A stretch of 64,000 nucleotides of DNA from Sorangium cellulosum So0157-2. GTDB lineage: Bacteria > Myxococcota_A > Polyangia > Polyangiales > Polyangiaceae. Below are positions 42,282 to 51,466 of this stretch, piece after piece. The stretch lies in the NCBI RefSeq assembly GCF_000418325.1, contig NC_021658.1, positions 930,001 to 994,000 on the forward strand, given 5' to 3'. Both the position numbers and the translations under genes were made by a program. Positions within the stretch are counted from its first letter, which is position 1, and the number at the start of each line of letters is the position of its first letter. A model generated the notes under the pieces. It was not told the DNA's origin, made no database searches, and saw only the letters and a list, made by a program, of their open reading frames with translations.

Positions 42282-44954
42282 ATGAAACGATCCGGATTAC
42301 GCCTCAGGCCCACCCTCTCGTCCGCTGCGTTGCTCCTGGTCGCGGGGGGTGTCCTCGCGTCGTCCTGCGCCGAGAGCTCCACCTCGTCGAACCCGTGCAC
42401 GGACGGGCAGTCGCAGTGCGGCGGCGAATGCGTCGATACCCAGGCGAGCGTCGACCATTGCGGCGAATGCGGCAACGCCTGCGCGGCGGGGCATCGCTGC
42501 GCGGCGGGCACCTGCGTCGAGGGCGAAGACCCCGGGGAGGGCGGGGGCGGCGGCCAGTTCGGCGAGGGGGGCACCGACGCTCCGGGCCAGGGGGGGGCCG
42601 ACGGCGCGTGCAGCGAAGAGCATACCGAGTGCGACGGCCGCTGCGTGAACCTCGAGACCGACCCGCGGAACTGCGGCGATTGCGGCGTCGCGTGCGAGGA
42701 GGGGCAGGTCTGCGCGGACGGCGAGTGCGCCTGCCCCGAGGGCCTCACCGAGTGCGACGGCGCCTGCGTGGACGCGCTGACCGACAGGACCCACTGCGGC
42801 GGCTGCGAGACCCGCTGCTCGCCGACCCAGCTGTGCGTCGAGGGCGCCTGCTCCTGCTCCGAAGGCCTCACGGACTGCGACGGTTCGTGCGCCGACCTGC
42901 AGACGAGCGAGATGCACTGCGGCTCCTGCGAGGTCGCGTGCGAGCGCGGGGCCATCTGCCAGGAGGGCGCGTGCTCCTGCGTCATCGGCACCCACGACGT
43001 GATCGAAGACACGTTCCCGCAGACGGTGACGGGGACCACCATCGCGGGAGAGACGAACTACGGGCTCGCGTGCGTGGCGTCCGGCTCGTCGGAGCGGGTC
43101 TACCTCTTCACGCCCGCCGAGGCCGGGACGTACACGCTGGACACGTCGGGGTCCAGCTTCGATACGGCCCTTGGCGTGGTGTCGGCGACCAGCTGCGCTC
43201 AGATCGAGTGCAACGACGACATCAGTCCTACCATCTCCCAGTCCAAGGTCCGCGCGGTCATCGGCGCGGGCGAGCCGGTCTTGATCGTCGTGACCGGCTT
43301 CGACGGCTCGGAGGGCGACTTCAGGCTTCACCTGTCGAAGGCAGGCCCGCCGACCTGCCCTTCGGAGGACGTCGGCGACACGCTCCCGAAGACGTTCACC
43401 GGCGACACCGAGCTGCTCGGCGACGCCATCACGCCGAGCTGCGGCCACCCGGGCGGCCCCGACGTGAGCTATACCTTCACGGCGCCGGCGGACGGGAAGT
43501 ATGTATTCGATACGTTCGGCTCCGAGTTCAACACCATCCTGGAGCTGCAGGACGGCGAGTGCGACGGTGAGGTGCTCGCCTGCAACGACGACTCGCGCGG
43601 AGGATCGCAGTCGCGCGCCGTCGTAGAGCTCGAGGCCGGTCAGACGATCGTGGCCGTCGTCGATGGATTCGAGGCCGCGGGCGGGCGCTATACGCTGAAC
43701 GTCGCCGCGTGGGAGCCGCCCCCGTGCCCCATGATGGATCTCGGCTCGACCTACCCGCAGTCGGTCACGGGCAACACGTCGGGCCTCGACCACGTCCTCG
43801 AGTCGCCCTGCGCCACGAGCGACAGCCCCGAGGCGACGTACAGCTTCACGGCGCCCGTCGACGGGCGTTATACCTTCGATACGATCGGGTCGAGCCTCGA
43901 CACGGTGCTGCACGTCCACGAAGGCAGCTGCGCGGGCCCCACGCTGGGCTGCAACGACAACGCGCCGTCGTCCTCGTCCCAGTCGGCGGTGTCCACGCCG
44001 CTCTCGGCGGGACAGACCGCGTACGTGGTCGTCGACGGCGCGTACGGCGACTCCGGCGCCTACAAGCTCAACGTGAGCGGCATCCCGGCGCCCCCGTGCC
44101 CGGCGAACGAGCTGGAGTCGGCCGTCCCGCTGACCTTGAACGGGACGACCGCCAGCCTCGGCGACTTCGTGAGCGCGCCGTGCGGCGCGCCCGGCGGCGC
44201 CGAGGCGACGTACGAGTTCGTCGCCCCGGAGGACGGCGTCTATGTCTTCGACACGTTCGGCTCGAGCTTCGACACGGTCCTCCACGTGCACGACGGCGCG
44301 TGCGGCGGCCCGTCGCTCGGCTGCAACGACAACACGGCCGGCCCCCAGTCGCGGGTCGCGGTGTCGCTCGTCGCGGGGCAGGCGACGGTCGTCGTGGTCG
44401 ACGGCTCCGGGCCGTCCGCCACGGGGGCGTTCAAGCTCAACGTCTCCCGGTCGAACGGTGAGGGCACCTGCGCGAACCCGATCAACCTCGGCTCGGCGGT
44501 CCCGCAGAGGGTGAATGGCTCGACCTTGCTGCAGCCGAACTCGGCCGCGCCGGGCTGCACGACGTCGAGCGGCAACGACCGGGTCTACCGCTTCACCGCG
44601 CCGGAGAGCCGGACCTACATCATCGACACGCTGACCTCGACCTTCGACACCATCCTTCACGTGCACGACGGCGACAGCTGCACCGGCGCCGAGCTCGCGT
44701 GCAACGACAACGCGAGCGGGGTCGCGTCGCGGGTGGAGGTCACCCTCACCGCGGGCCAGGTGATCACGATCGTCGGCGACAGCCGGCCCTCCTCCTCCGG
44801 CAACCTCGTGCTGAACATCAGCGCCGCGCCCGATCCCGACCCGGGGACCGATCCGGATGCGGGGACCGAGCCGGATGCGGGGACCGAGCCGGATGCGGGG
44901 ACCGATCCCGACCCGGGGACCGAGCCGGATGCGGGGACCGAGCCCGAGCCCTAG
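42282..44954 (+). CDS. Lipoprotein with Cys-rich repeats and five PPC-like modules
   Basis: 890 residues, paralogue of the preceding gene: lipobox region LASSC, five Cys-rich repeats with a Gly-rich gap (EGGGGGQFGEGG), then five PPC-like modules (FTAPxxGxYxFDTxGSS). It has one module fewer than its neighbour and adds a tail of six DPDAGTEP-type hexapeptide units. AAGGA lies five bases before the ATG at 42282, preferred to the ATG at 42276. Probably surface-exposed; a separate promoter suggests the paralogues can be expressed independently. Confidence 0.8.
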   Translation: MKRSGLRLRPTLSSAALLLVAGGVLASSCAESSTSSNPCTDGQSQCGGECVDTQASVDHCGECGNACAAGHRCAAGTCVEGEDPGEGGGGGQFGEGGTDAPGQGGADGACSEEHTECDGRCVNLETDPRNCGDCGVACEEGQVCADGECACPEGLTECDGACVDALTDRTHCGGCETRCSPTQLCVEGACSCSEGLTDCDGSCADLQTSEMHCGSCEVACERGAICQEGACSCVIGTHDVIEDTFPQTVTGTTIAGETNYGLACVASGSSERVYLFTPAEAGTYTLDTSGSSFDTALGVVSATSCAQIECNDDISPTISQSKVRAVIGAGEPVLIVVTGFDGSEGDFRLHLSKAGPPTCPSEDVGDTLPKTFTGDTELLGDAITPSCGHPGGPDVSYTFTAPADGKYVFDTFGSEFNTILELQDGECDGEVLACNDDSRGGSQSRAVVELEAGQTIVAVVDGFEAAGGRYTLNVAAWEPPPCPMMDLGSTYPQSVTGNTSGLDHVLESPCATSDSPEATYSFTAPVDGRYTFDTIGSSLDTVLHVHEGSCAGPTLGCNDNAPSSSSQSAVSTPLSAGQTAYVVVDGAYGDSGAYKLNVSGIPAPPCPANELESAVPLTLNGTTASLGDFVSAPCGAPGGAEATYEFVAPEDGVYVFDTFGSSFDTVLHVHDGACGGPSLGCNDNTAGPQSRVAVSLVAGQATVVVVDGSGPSATGAFKLNVSRSNGEGTCANPINLGSAVPQRVNGSTLLQPNSAAPGCTTSSGNDRVYRFTAPESRTYIIDTLTSTFDTILHVHDGDSCTGAELACNDNASGVASRVEVTLTAGQVITIVGDSRPSSSGNLVLNISAAPDPDPGTDPDAGTEPDAGTEPDAGTDPDPGTEPDAGTEPEP
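44832..44954. repeat. 18-bp tandem repeat, six copies plus partial
   Basis: Units like GAGCCGGATGCGGGGACC encode the acidic hexapeptide tail of the second PPC lipoprotein; the partial seventh unit runs into the stop codon. Confidence 0.9.
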
Positions 44955-44991
44955 ACCGGGCCCGCGGGCCGCCTGCGTCGACCCGTAGGAG

Positions 44992-45073
44992 AAGCCGCCA
45001 AGGCGCCAAGGACGCCAGGAAGCAAGAGAGCCAAAAAATTCTCTTCTTGGCGTCCTCCGTGCCTTGGCGGTTT
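44992..45073. repeat. Intergenic inverted repeat built of short units, possible terminator
   Basis: Left arm 44992-45030, right arm 45041-45073, imperfectly complementary (AAGCCGCCAAGGC, AGGACGCCA and GAAG blocks pair), made of CGCCAAGG-like units. TTTATTTTT follows the right arm, so it could terminate the lipoprotein transcript. Same building principle as 17613-17703 with a different unit. Confidence 0.75.
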
Positions 45074-45300
45074 ATTTTTCCTCGCCTCGGAGAGCCGCTT
45101 CTGGCCCGCGTGGAGCAGAGCCAGGGGGATCGGCTCGTGCGACGGGCGACGGCAGCGGCGCCCTCGGACGGCTCGCGCGGGGCGTGAGGCACAGCGCTGG
45201 GTCGGGCCGGCCGCTGCGCCTCGTCGGCGGGGGGACGAGCGGGCAGGGGCGGCCCGCGGAGCGCGGTGGGGGCAGGTGGCCCGGCGTGCCGCGATGGATG

Positions 45301-45370
45301 GCGGATGGCGGATGGCGGATGGCGGATGGCGGATGGCGGATGGCCGACGGCGGATGGCCGACGGCGGCGG
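45301..45370. repeat. 7-bp tandem repeat
   Basis: Six perfect GCGGATG units (45301-45342), then alternating GCCGACG and GCGGATG variants. Noncoding, about 135-200 bp upstream of the TPR-like gene. Confidence 0.85.
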
Positions 45371-45503
45371 CGCGCTCGAGGCCGACGGCGATGTGCGCGA
45401 TCCCTAGGAGTTTTCTTGAGAGCCGCGCGCGACCGTGCGAGTCTCGCCCCCCTGGGATTTGCGTCCGCCATCCGGGACGCGCCCTTCGGATCCGGGTCGA
45501 ACC

Positions 45504-46625
45504 ATGCCAAAGGAACGCGTGTTCTCCCTCGATGCCGTTCGGACCGACGGCTGGTTCGAGCGCATAGGCGACGGCATCGGCAGCTTCCAGGCGCTCTGCG
45601 AGATCGTGGGCGAGGCGTTCTTCGCCTTCTCGATGATTACGGGCGCCCGCATCACGGCGCTCACCGTCGACCGCCGCAACCCGGACAACACGCTGGTCGA
45701 CTTCGTCATCGCGCCGCCGGGCGAGGAGGAGATCGACGGCGACGTCCAGCGGCTCACGCTCGCCGACTTCCGCCACCGCCTCGTCGGCGCCCTCCTCACG
45801 GAGGACACGACGCCGCAGGCCCCCGAGCGGGACACCGACCTCGAGGGCATCCAGCTCCACATCGGCGTCCGCTACCTGCTCCTCGCCCCGCTCTACGGCT
45901 ACAGCCTCCGCAAGCTGTCCGTCGAGGGCAAGACCTCGCGCCTCCTCCTCCTGCGCGACGGCATCGAGGAGACGCACGAGCTGAACGAGTTCCGCGCCCG
46001 CATCCGCTCGCACGTGCGCGACGAGCTCGAGCGCGCCTCGGCCGGCGCGCGCTCCGCCATCGACCTCACCAAGGTCGCGGAGGCCGAGGTCGCGTCCCAG
46101 CGCGGCGACTACCCGAAGGTGATCCAGCTGCTCGGCACCTGGCCGGCGCCGCTCGCGATCTTCCTGCGCACGCCCGAGGGGCAGATGCTCACCCCGGACG
46201 CCCGCAGCCTGATCGCCAAGGGCCTCGGCCTGCTCGGCACCGCGTGCGTCAAGCTCGGCGAGGAGCACCAGGGCGAGGAGGTCATGCGCCTCGCGGTCCA
46301 GTACGCGCACGACGGGGCCGCGGCCGGCGACATCTTCCGCCGGCTGGGCGAGGCCATGCTCGACGACGGCCGGGCGGGCGAGGCCATCGGCCCCCTCCGG
46401 CGCGCCGCGAACCTCGGCGCCCCGCCGAAGCAGATCTGGCCGCTCCTCGCGCGGGCGTTCGTGCATCGCAAGAAGTTCGTCGCCGCGCTCGCCTGCGTCC
46501 GCGAGGCGCGGAGCGCCGGCGTGCCCGACGCCGAGATGGTCGAGGAGATCCGGGAGATCGAGGCGACCCTGGGAACGGCGCTGACCGCATGGAGAGGGCT
46601 GGTCCTCGTGGCGAGCCGCTCCTAG
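45504..46625 (+). CDS. TPR-like protein of unknown function
   Basis: 373 residues, no signal peptide. The N-terminal half (FERIGDGIGSFQALCEIVGEAFFAFSMITG) is a mixed alpha/beta region I do not recognise. The C-terminal half is helical with tetratricopeptide-like pairs (AVQYAHDGAAAGDIFRRLGE, AGEAIGPLRRAANLG), suggesting protein-protein contacts. The ATG at 45504 opens MPKERVFSLDAV; the ribosome-binding site is weak. Located between the PPC paralogues and the complex I cluster, with no evident functional link. Confidence 0.65.
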   Translation: MPKERVFSLDAVRTDGWFERIGDGIGSFQALCEIVGEAFFAFSMITGARITALTVDRRNPDNTLVDFVIAPPGEEEIDGDVQRLTLADFRHRLVGALLTEDTTPQAPERDTDLEGIQLHIGVRYLLLAPLYGYSLRKLSVEGKTSRLLLLRDGIEETHELNEFRARIRSHVRDELERASAGARSAIDLTKVAEAEVASQRGDYPKVIQLLGTWPAPLAIFLRTPEGQMLTPDARSLIAKGLGLLGTACVKLGEEHQGEEVMRLAVQYAHDGAAAGDIFRRLGEAMLDDGRAGEAIGPLRRAANLGAPPKQIWPLLARAFVHRKKFVAALACVREARSAGVPDAEMVEEIREIEATLGTALTAWRGLVLVASRS

Positions 46626-46669
46626 GATTGCGGCCCGCCGGTTGGGGGCAGGTTGACCGCCGCCTCCAT

Positions 46670-46698
46670 TGACACCCCCGCGGCGGCCGACTAGATCC
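46670..46698 (+). promoter_or_regulatory. Putative sigma-70-type promoter of the nuo cluster
   Basis: TTGACA, 17-base spacer, TAGATC; the consensus -35 and ideal spacing are unusual for this GC-rich DNA. Predicted leader to nuoA about 175 bases. Confidence 0.55.
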
Positions 46699-46878
46699 GG
46701 CGCGGATTAAGCCGGGATCGCTCGGATTTTTGCTGTTTCAGGCAGCAATCGCCGCGTCGCTCTCACCTTTTGGACTGCATGGTTCGGGGCCGCGGGCCCT
46801 GAGGTCTCGCCCGAGGCGCCGCGCGCTGCGGCGAGGCGGTCGACCCTCCCGGGACCGACCCGTAGGAGTGCTCTCTCG

Positions 46879-47235
46879 ATGGCCACCTACATCCCCTTGT
46901 TCCTGCTGTTTCTCGTCGCCGCGGTCATCGCGCTCGCGATGTTCACGCTGACGTCGCTCCTCGGCCCGAAGAACCCGACGCCCGAGAAGATGATCCCGTA
47001 CGAGTGCGGCAGCGACTCGACGGGCGGGCGATTCGTCAAGCCGAGCGTGAAGTTCTACCTGACGGCGATCCTCTTTGTCGTGTTCGACATCGAGGCGGTG
47101 CTCATCTACCCGTGGACGGTCCAGTTCCGCTCCCTGGGGTGGACGGGCCTCGCAACGATGAGCTCGTTCATCGCGATGCTCGTCGTCGTGCTCGTGTACG
47201 TGTGGAAGAAGGGAGCTCTGGAATGGGAGAAATGA
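46879..47235 (+). CDS. nuoA: NADH-quinone oxidoreductase subunit A
   Basis: 118 residues, three transmembrane helices. The long first loop carries YECGSDSTGG and the second helix DIEAVLIYPW, hallmarks of NuoA, a small membrane-arm subunit next to the quinone site of complex I. TAGGAG precedes the ATG. It overlaps nuoB by 13 bases. First gene of nuoA-B-C-D-G-H-I. Confidence 0.96.
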   Translation: MATYIPLFLLFLVAAVIALAMFTLTSLLGPKNPTPEKMIPYECGSDSTGGRFVKPSVKFYLTAILFVVFDIEAVLIYPWTVQFRSLGWTGLATMSSFIAMLVVVLVYVWKKGALEWEK

Positions 47236-47807
47236 AGGGTGGAGGGCCCTCGACGCGCGTGATGGAGGGCTCCGAGCACGGGTTCGCGACGACGCGCGTG
47301 GACGCGCTGCTCAACTGGGCGAAGAAGTACTCCCTGTTCCAGTACCCGTTCGTGACGGCCTGCTGCGGGATGGAGTACATGGCGATGGCGAGCCCGCGCT
47401 ACGACATGGCGCGGTTCGGCGCCGAGGTGCCGCGCTTCTCGCCGCGCCAGGCCGACCTGCTCTGGGTGGTGGGGACCATCAGCCAGCGCCAGGCGCCCGC
47501 GCTCCGGCGCATCTACGAGCAGATGGCCGACCCGAAGTGGGTGCTCGCCTTCGGCACGTGCGCCTCGTGCGGCGGCTTCTACGACAACTACACGACCGTC
47601 GCCGGCATCGACAAGATCATCCCCTGCGACGTCTACGTGCCCGGGTGCCCGCCGCGCCCCGAGGCGGTGCTCGACGGCCTCATGCTCCTCCAGGACAAGA
47701 TCGCGCGCGGCGACCGCACGCCGGCGATCGTCAAGCCGCGCGAGGACCCGGCCCAGACCGCGGAGCGCCTCGTCACCCTCCAGCGCAAGGAGAGGAGCCA
47801 GCCGTGA
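47223..47807 (+). CDS. nuoB: NADH-quinone oxidoreductase subunit B
   Basis: 194 residues. Ligands for the N2 [4Fe-4S] cluster are present: the Cys pair in TACCGMEYMAM, Cys in GTCASCGG and Cys in VPGCPPRPE. N2 passes electrons to quinone. The ATG at 47223 has AAGGGAG seven bases upstream; an ATG at 47232 overlapping the nuoA stop (ATGA) is the alternative. It overlaps nuoC by four bases. Confidence 0.96.
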   Translation: MGEMKGGGPSTRVMEGSEHGFATTRVDALLNWAKKYSLFQYPFVTACCGMEYMAMASPRYDMARFGAEVPRFSPRQADLLWVVGTISQRQAPALRRIYEQMADPKWVLAFGTCASCGGFYDNYTTVAGIDKIIPCDVYVPGCPPRPEAVLDGLMLLQDKIARGDRTPAIVKPREDPAQTAERLVTLQRKERSQP

Positions 47808-48484
47808 GCAAGAAGGTCCTCGAGATCCTGACGGCCCAGTTCCCGGGCGCCGTCCTGGAGACGCACTCGCAGTTCGGCGACGACACCGCGGTGGTCGACC
47901 CGGCGGTGTGGCGCGACGTCGCGCTCTTCCTCCGCAACGACCCGCGGACGCTGATGAACATGTTCATCGACCTCACGGCGGTCGACTACCTCTGGCGCGG
48001 CGACGTGCCCCGCTTCGAGGTGGTCTGCCACCTGCGCTCCTTCGAGAGGAACCACCGCATCCGGATCAAGGCGCGCGTGGGCGACGAGGAGGGCAACGGC
48101 GCCGAGATCGACTCGATCGTGCCGGTGTGGAAGGGCGCGAACTGGTTCGAGCGCGAGTGCTACGACCTGCTCGGCATCGTCTTCCGCGGGCACCCGGACC
48201 TCCGGCGCATCCTGATGTACCCGGAGTTCGAGGGGCACCCGCTGCGCAAGGACTACCCGGCCAACCGCATCCAGCCGCTCATCCCGTTCCGGGAGGTGCC
48301 GAACATCGGCAAGCTGCCGCCGTTCGGCCCCGACGAGGGCATGAGCTTCGGCCGCCAGACGCACGACTTCGCGCTGCTGAACGCGGGCGCGGGCGCGTCG
48401 CTCGAGTCGACCGGCGGGGACGAGGCCTCGGACAACGGCAAACCGCAGGGCATCGGCGTGGGTGCGCTGCAGGAGCGAAGCTGA
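47804..48484 (+). CDS. nuoC: NADH-quinone oxidoreductase subunit C
   Basis: 226 residues. The 30-kDa subunit signature is clear: NWFERECYDLLGIVFRGHPDLRRILM, then FEGHPLRKDYP. It scaffolds the connecting module of complex I with NuoB and NuoD. The start is GTG in GTGA, overlapping the nuoB stop, with AAGGAGAGGAG upstream. The C-terminal 50 residues form a flexible Gly/Ser/Glu extension. Separate from nuoD (not fused). Confidence 0.96.
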   Translation: MSKKVLEILTAQFPGAVLETHSQFGDDTAVVDPAVWRDVALFLRNDPRTLMNMFIDLTAVDYLWRGDVPRFEVVCHLRSFERNHRIRIKARVGDEEGNGAEIDSIVPVWKGANWFERECYDLLGIVFRGHPDLRRILMYPEFEGHPLRKDYPANRIQPLIPFREVPNIGKLPPFGPDEGMSFGRQTHDFALLNAGAGASLESTGGDEASDNGKPQGIGVGALQERS

Positions 48485-48487
48485 ACG

Positions 48488-49702
48488 ATGGAACCCCTGG
48501 ATCGCGACCTGGACGAGGCCCACCTCGATCTCCCGAGCGAGCCGATGCTCCTCAACATGGGGCCGTCCCACCCGGCGATGCACGGCACGGTGCGGATCGT
48601 GCTCGAGCTCTCGGGCGAGACGATCAACAAGGCCGACGTGCAGATCGGCTACCTGCACCGCGGCTTCGAGAAGATGTGCGAGCGCGGCACGTGGACGCAG
48701 GTCTTCCCGTACGTCGACCGGCTCAACTACGTCTCGCCGATGCTCAACAACGTCGGCTTCGCGCTGGCGGTCGAGAAGATGCTCGGCGTCACGGTGCCCG
48801 AGCGCTGCCAGTACTACCGCGTGATCCTCGGCGAGATGGCGCGCATCTGCGATCACATGATCTGCAGCGGCGCCATGAGCATGGAGCTCGGCGCCTTCAC
48901 GCCGTTCCTCTACCTGTGCCGCGCGCGCGAGATCTTCTGGGAGATCTTCGAGGAGGAGACGGGGGCGCGCCTGACGCACAGCTTCGGCCGCGTCGGCGGC
49001 ATGGCGCGGCCGCCCACGCCCGACTTCAAGTCGATGGTGCGGGTGGGCCTCGAGCGCGTGCTCGCGCTCATCAACGACGCCGAGAAGCTCATCCTGAAGA
49101 ACCGCATCTTCCTCGATCGCCTCGACGGCGTCGGCCCGATCTCGCAGGAGGACGCGCTCGCGCTCGGCTGGACGGGCGTCGTGCTCCGGGCGACCGGCGT
49201 CGCGTACGACGTGCGCCGCGCGAACCCGTACATGGTCTACGACCGCTTCGACTTCGACGTGCCGGTCGGCACGCGGGGCGACAACTACGACCGGTTCATG
49301 TGCCGGCAGGAGGAGATCCGCCAGTCGGCGCGGATCATCGAGCAGGCGCTCGACCAGATGCCCGACGAGGGGCCGATCAACATCGACGATCCGCGCATCG
49401 TGCTGCCGCCGAAGGAGGAGGTCTACACGACCATCGAGGCGACCATCCAGCACTTCAAGATCGTCATGGAGGGCATCAAGGTGCCCGCCGGCGAGTGCTA
49501 CTCGTACACCGAGGCCGGCAACGGCGAGCTCGGCTTCTACCTGGTGTCCGACGGCAGCGGCACGCCCTACCGCGTCCGCATCCGGCCGCCGTGCTTCGCC
49601 ACGACGCAGGGGCTCTCGCAGCTCATCACCGGGCTGATGATCCCCGACGTCGTGCCGACCTTCGGCTCGCTCAACATGATCGGCGGGGAGTGCGACCACT
49701 AG
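48488..49702 (+). CDS. nuoD: NADH-quinone oxidoreductase subunit D
   Basis: 404 residues. 49-kDa quinone-site subunit: LLNMGPSHPAMHG with the conserved His, IGYLHRGFEKMCE, FGRVGGMARPP, and the C-terminal PDVVPTFGSLNMIGGECDH. The usual final Arg (ECDR/EVDR) is His here. Three bases separate it from nuoC. The next gene is nuoG; nuoE and nuoF are missing from the usual position. Confidence 0.96.
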   Translation: MEPLDRDLDEAHLDLPSEPMLLNMGPSHPAMHGTVRIVLELSGETINKADVQIGYLHRGFEKMCERGTWTQVFPYVDRLNYVSPMLNNVGFALAVEKMLGVTVPERCQYYRVILGEMARICDHMICSGAMSMELGAFTPFLYLCRAREIFWEIFEEETGARLTHSFGRVGGMARPPTPDFKSMVRVGLERVLALINDAEKLILKNRIFLDRLDGVGPISQEDALALGWTGVVLRATGVAYDVRRANPYMVYDRFDFDVPVGTRGDNYDRFMCRQEEIRQSARIIEQALDQMPDEGPINIDDPRIVLPPKEEVYTTIEATIQHFKIVMEGIKVPAGECYSYTEAGNGELGFYLVSDGSGTPYRVRIRPPCFATTQGLSQLITGLMIPDVVPTFGSLNMIGGECDH

Positions 49703-49771
49703 CGACGGCGCTCCCGTCATCGACCTAAGGAAGCTGGGGCCCGCGCGGCCCCGCCGGGAACCGAGAGCACG

Positions 49772-51466
49772 ATGCCTACGATCAAGATCGACGGAAGGGA
49801 GATCCCCTTCGAGAGCGGTGACACGATCATCCGGGCGGCGCACCGCGCCGGGATCGACATCCCCCACTACTGCTGGCACCCGGGCCTCAGCGTCGCCGCC
49901 AACTGCCGGATGTGCCTCGTCGAGGTGCTGCCGCCGCCCGGGCGCCCGGCGATGAGCCTCGACATCCTCCGCTGGGACCCGGCCAAGCAGGACTACGTGC
50001 CGGCGGCGAAGCCGAAGCTCCAGCCGGCCTGCCAGATGGCCTGCGCGAACGGCATGGAGGTGCTGTCCGACGGCAGCGATCACGTGGCCGAGGCGCGCTC
50101 GGCGGTGCAGGAGCTCCTCCTCCTGAACCACCCGGTCGACTGCCCGATCTGCGACCAGGCCGGCGAGTGCCGCCTCCAGGACTACTGGCTCGAGCACCAG
50201 CGCAAGGGCAAGCGGATGCACCAGGAGCCGGTGCACAAGCCGAAGGCGGTGACCTTCGGGCCGACCATCGTCTACGACGCCGAGCGCTGCATCGTCTGCA
50301 CGCGGTGCATCCGCGTCTGCAACGAGCTCGCCCGCGATCCGGTGCTCTCGGTCCGCGAGCGCGGCAACCTCGGGGAGATCACGGTCTCGCCGGGGCGCGA
50401 GCTCGACCACAACTACACGCTGATGACCGAGCACGTCTGCCCGGTCGGCGCCCTCACGTCGCGCGACTTCCGGTTCAAGGCGCGGGTCTGGTTCCTCCGC
50501 AGCGCCCGGACCGTCTGCCAGGGCTGCGCGACGGGCTGCAACGCCTACCTCGACTACGATCCGCGCAACAACACGCCGTACCGGCACCGCCCGCGCGAGA
50601 ACATGGCGGTCAACACGTACTGGATGTGCGACGACGGCATGCTGTCGTACCGGCACGCGGTCGAGGGGCGGCTGCTCACGGCGCTCGTCGGCAACGACGA
50701 CGCGAGCGTCGAGGACGCCCTGGCCGCGGCCAAGGAGCAGCTCAGCGGCCACGCCGACGACCCGTCGCGGGTCGCGATCGTCCTGTCGGCCCAGCACTCG
50801 AACGAGGACAACTTCGCGCTCTACCACCTCGCCACGACGTACCTCGGCGCGACCGACTTCTTCGTGTCGGGCAGGCCGCTCGGCCAGGGCGACGACATCC
50901 TGATCAGCGAGGACAAGAACCCGAACACCCGCGGCGCCGTGCAGATCGCGGCGGCGACCCCGCCGCGCCCGGTCGCGGAGCTGCTCCAGGGGATCGCGTC
51001 GGGGCAGTACGCGTACGTCGTCGCCCTCGGGTCGGACCTCGAGGTCGACGCGGGCGAGGCGCAGCGGGCGCTCTCGCGGCTCAAGGGGGTGGTGACGATC
51101 GCCGCCCACGAGGGGCCGCTGGCGAAGGCGGCGCGCGTCGCGCTGCCGGCGTGCTCCTGGGCCGAGGCCGAGGGGACGTACGTGAACCGGAAGGGCCTCG
51201 CGCAGCGGAGCGAGCGGGCGCTGCTCCCGCACGGCGACGCGCGCCCGGCCTGGGAGCTCATCGGCCGGCTCGGGCGCGCGCTCGGGTACGAGACCGGGTG
51301 GAAGACCCTCGCCGAGCTGCGCCGCGCCATGCCGCCCGGCGCGGTCGCGGGGGCGGGCGCGCCCGGCGCGGTGCTCGGCGCGGCGCCCCCCGCGCACACC
51401 TCGGCGGCGACCGCCGTCGCCGACGGCGCGCGGGTTGAGCCGAAGAAGACGGAGGCCACGGCATGA
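49772..51466 (+). CDS. nuoG: NADH-quinone oxidoreductase subunit G
   Basis: 564 residues, shorter than the roughly 700-900 of many NuoG. A [2Fe-2S] domain comes first (HYCWHPGLSVAANCRMCLVEV). The His-Cys3 region is HPVDCPICDQAGECRLQD; a [4Fe-4S] set has CIVCTRCIRVCNELA with EHVCPVGALTS; and a further CQGCATGCN motif precedes a reduced molybdopterin-oxidoreductase-like domain. It conducts electrons from NuoF toward NuoB, yet nuoF is not in this cluster. The stop overlaps nuoH (ATGA). Confidence 0.94.
   Translation: MPTIKIDGREIPFESGDTIIRAAHRAGIDIPHYCWHPGLSVAANCRMCLVEVLPPPGRPAMSLDILRWDPAKQDYVPAAKPKLQPACQMACANGMEVLSDGSDHVAEARSAVQELLLLNHPVDCPICDQAGECRLQDYWLEHQRKGKRMHQEPVHKPKAVTFGPTIVYDAERCIVCTRCIRVCNELARDPVLSVRERGNLGEITVSPGRELDHNYTLMTEHVCPVGALTSRDFRFKARVWFLRSARTVCQGCATGCNAYLDYDPRNNTPYRHRPRENMAVNTYWMCDDGMLSYRHAVEGRLLTALVGNDDASVEDALAAAKEQLSGHADDPSRVAIVLSAQHSNEDNFALYHLATTYLGATDFFVSGRPLGQGDDILISEDKNPNTRGAVQIAAATPPRPVAELLQGIASGQYAYVVALGSDLEVDAGEAQRALSRLKGVVTIAAHEGPLAKAARVALPACSWAEAEGTYVNRKGLAQRSERALLPHGDARPAWELIGRLGRALGYETGWKTLAELRRAMPPGAVAGAGAPGAVLGAAPPAHTSAATAVADGARVEPKKTEATA

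Larger units (their letters stand above)
44955..45503. other. Intergenic region holding two repeat elements
   Basis: 549 bp without a credible gene: an inverted repeat at 44992-45073 and a 7-bp satellite at 45301-45370. No clear promoter for the following gene was found. Confidence 0.5.

Noticed and set aside
45486-45500. TCCGGGTCGAACC resembling a tRNA T-arm
   Set aside because: No acceptor, D or anticodon stems around it; it is the leader of the TPR-like gene.
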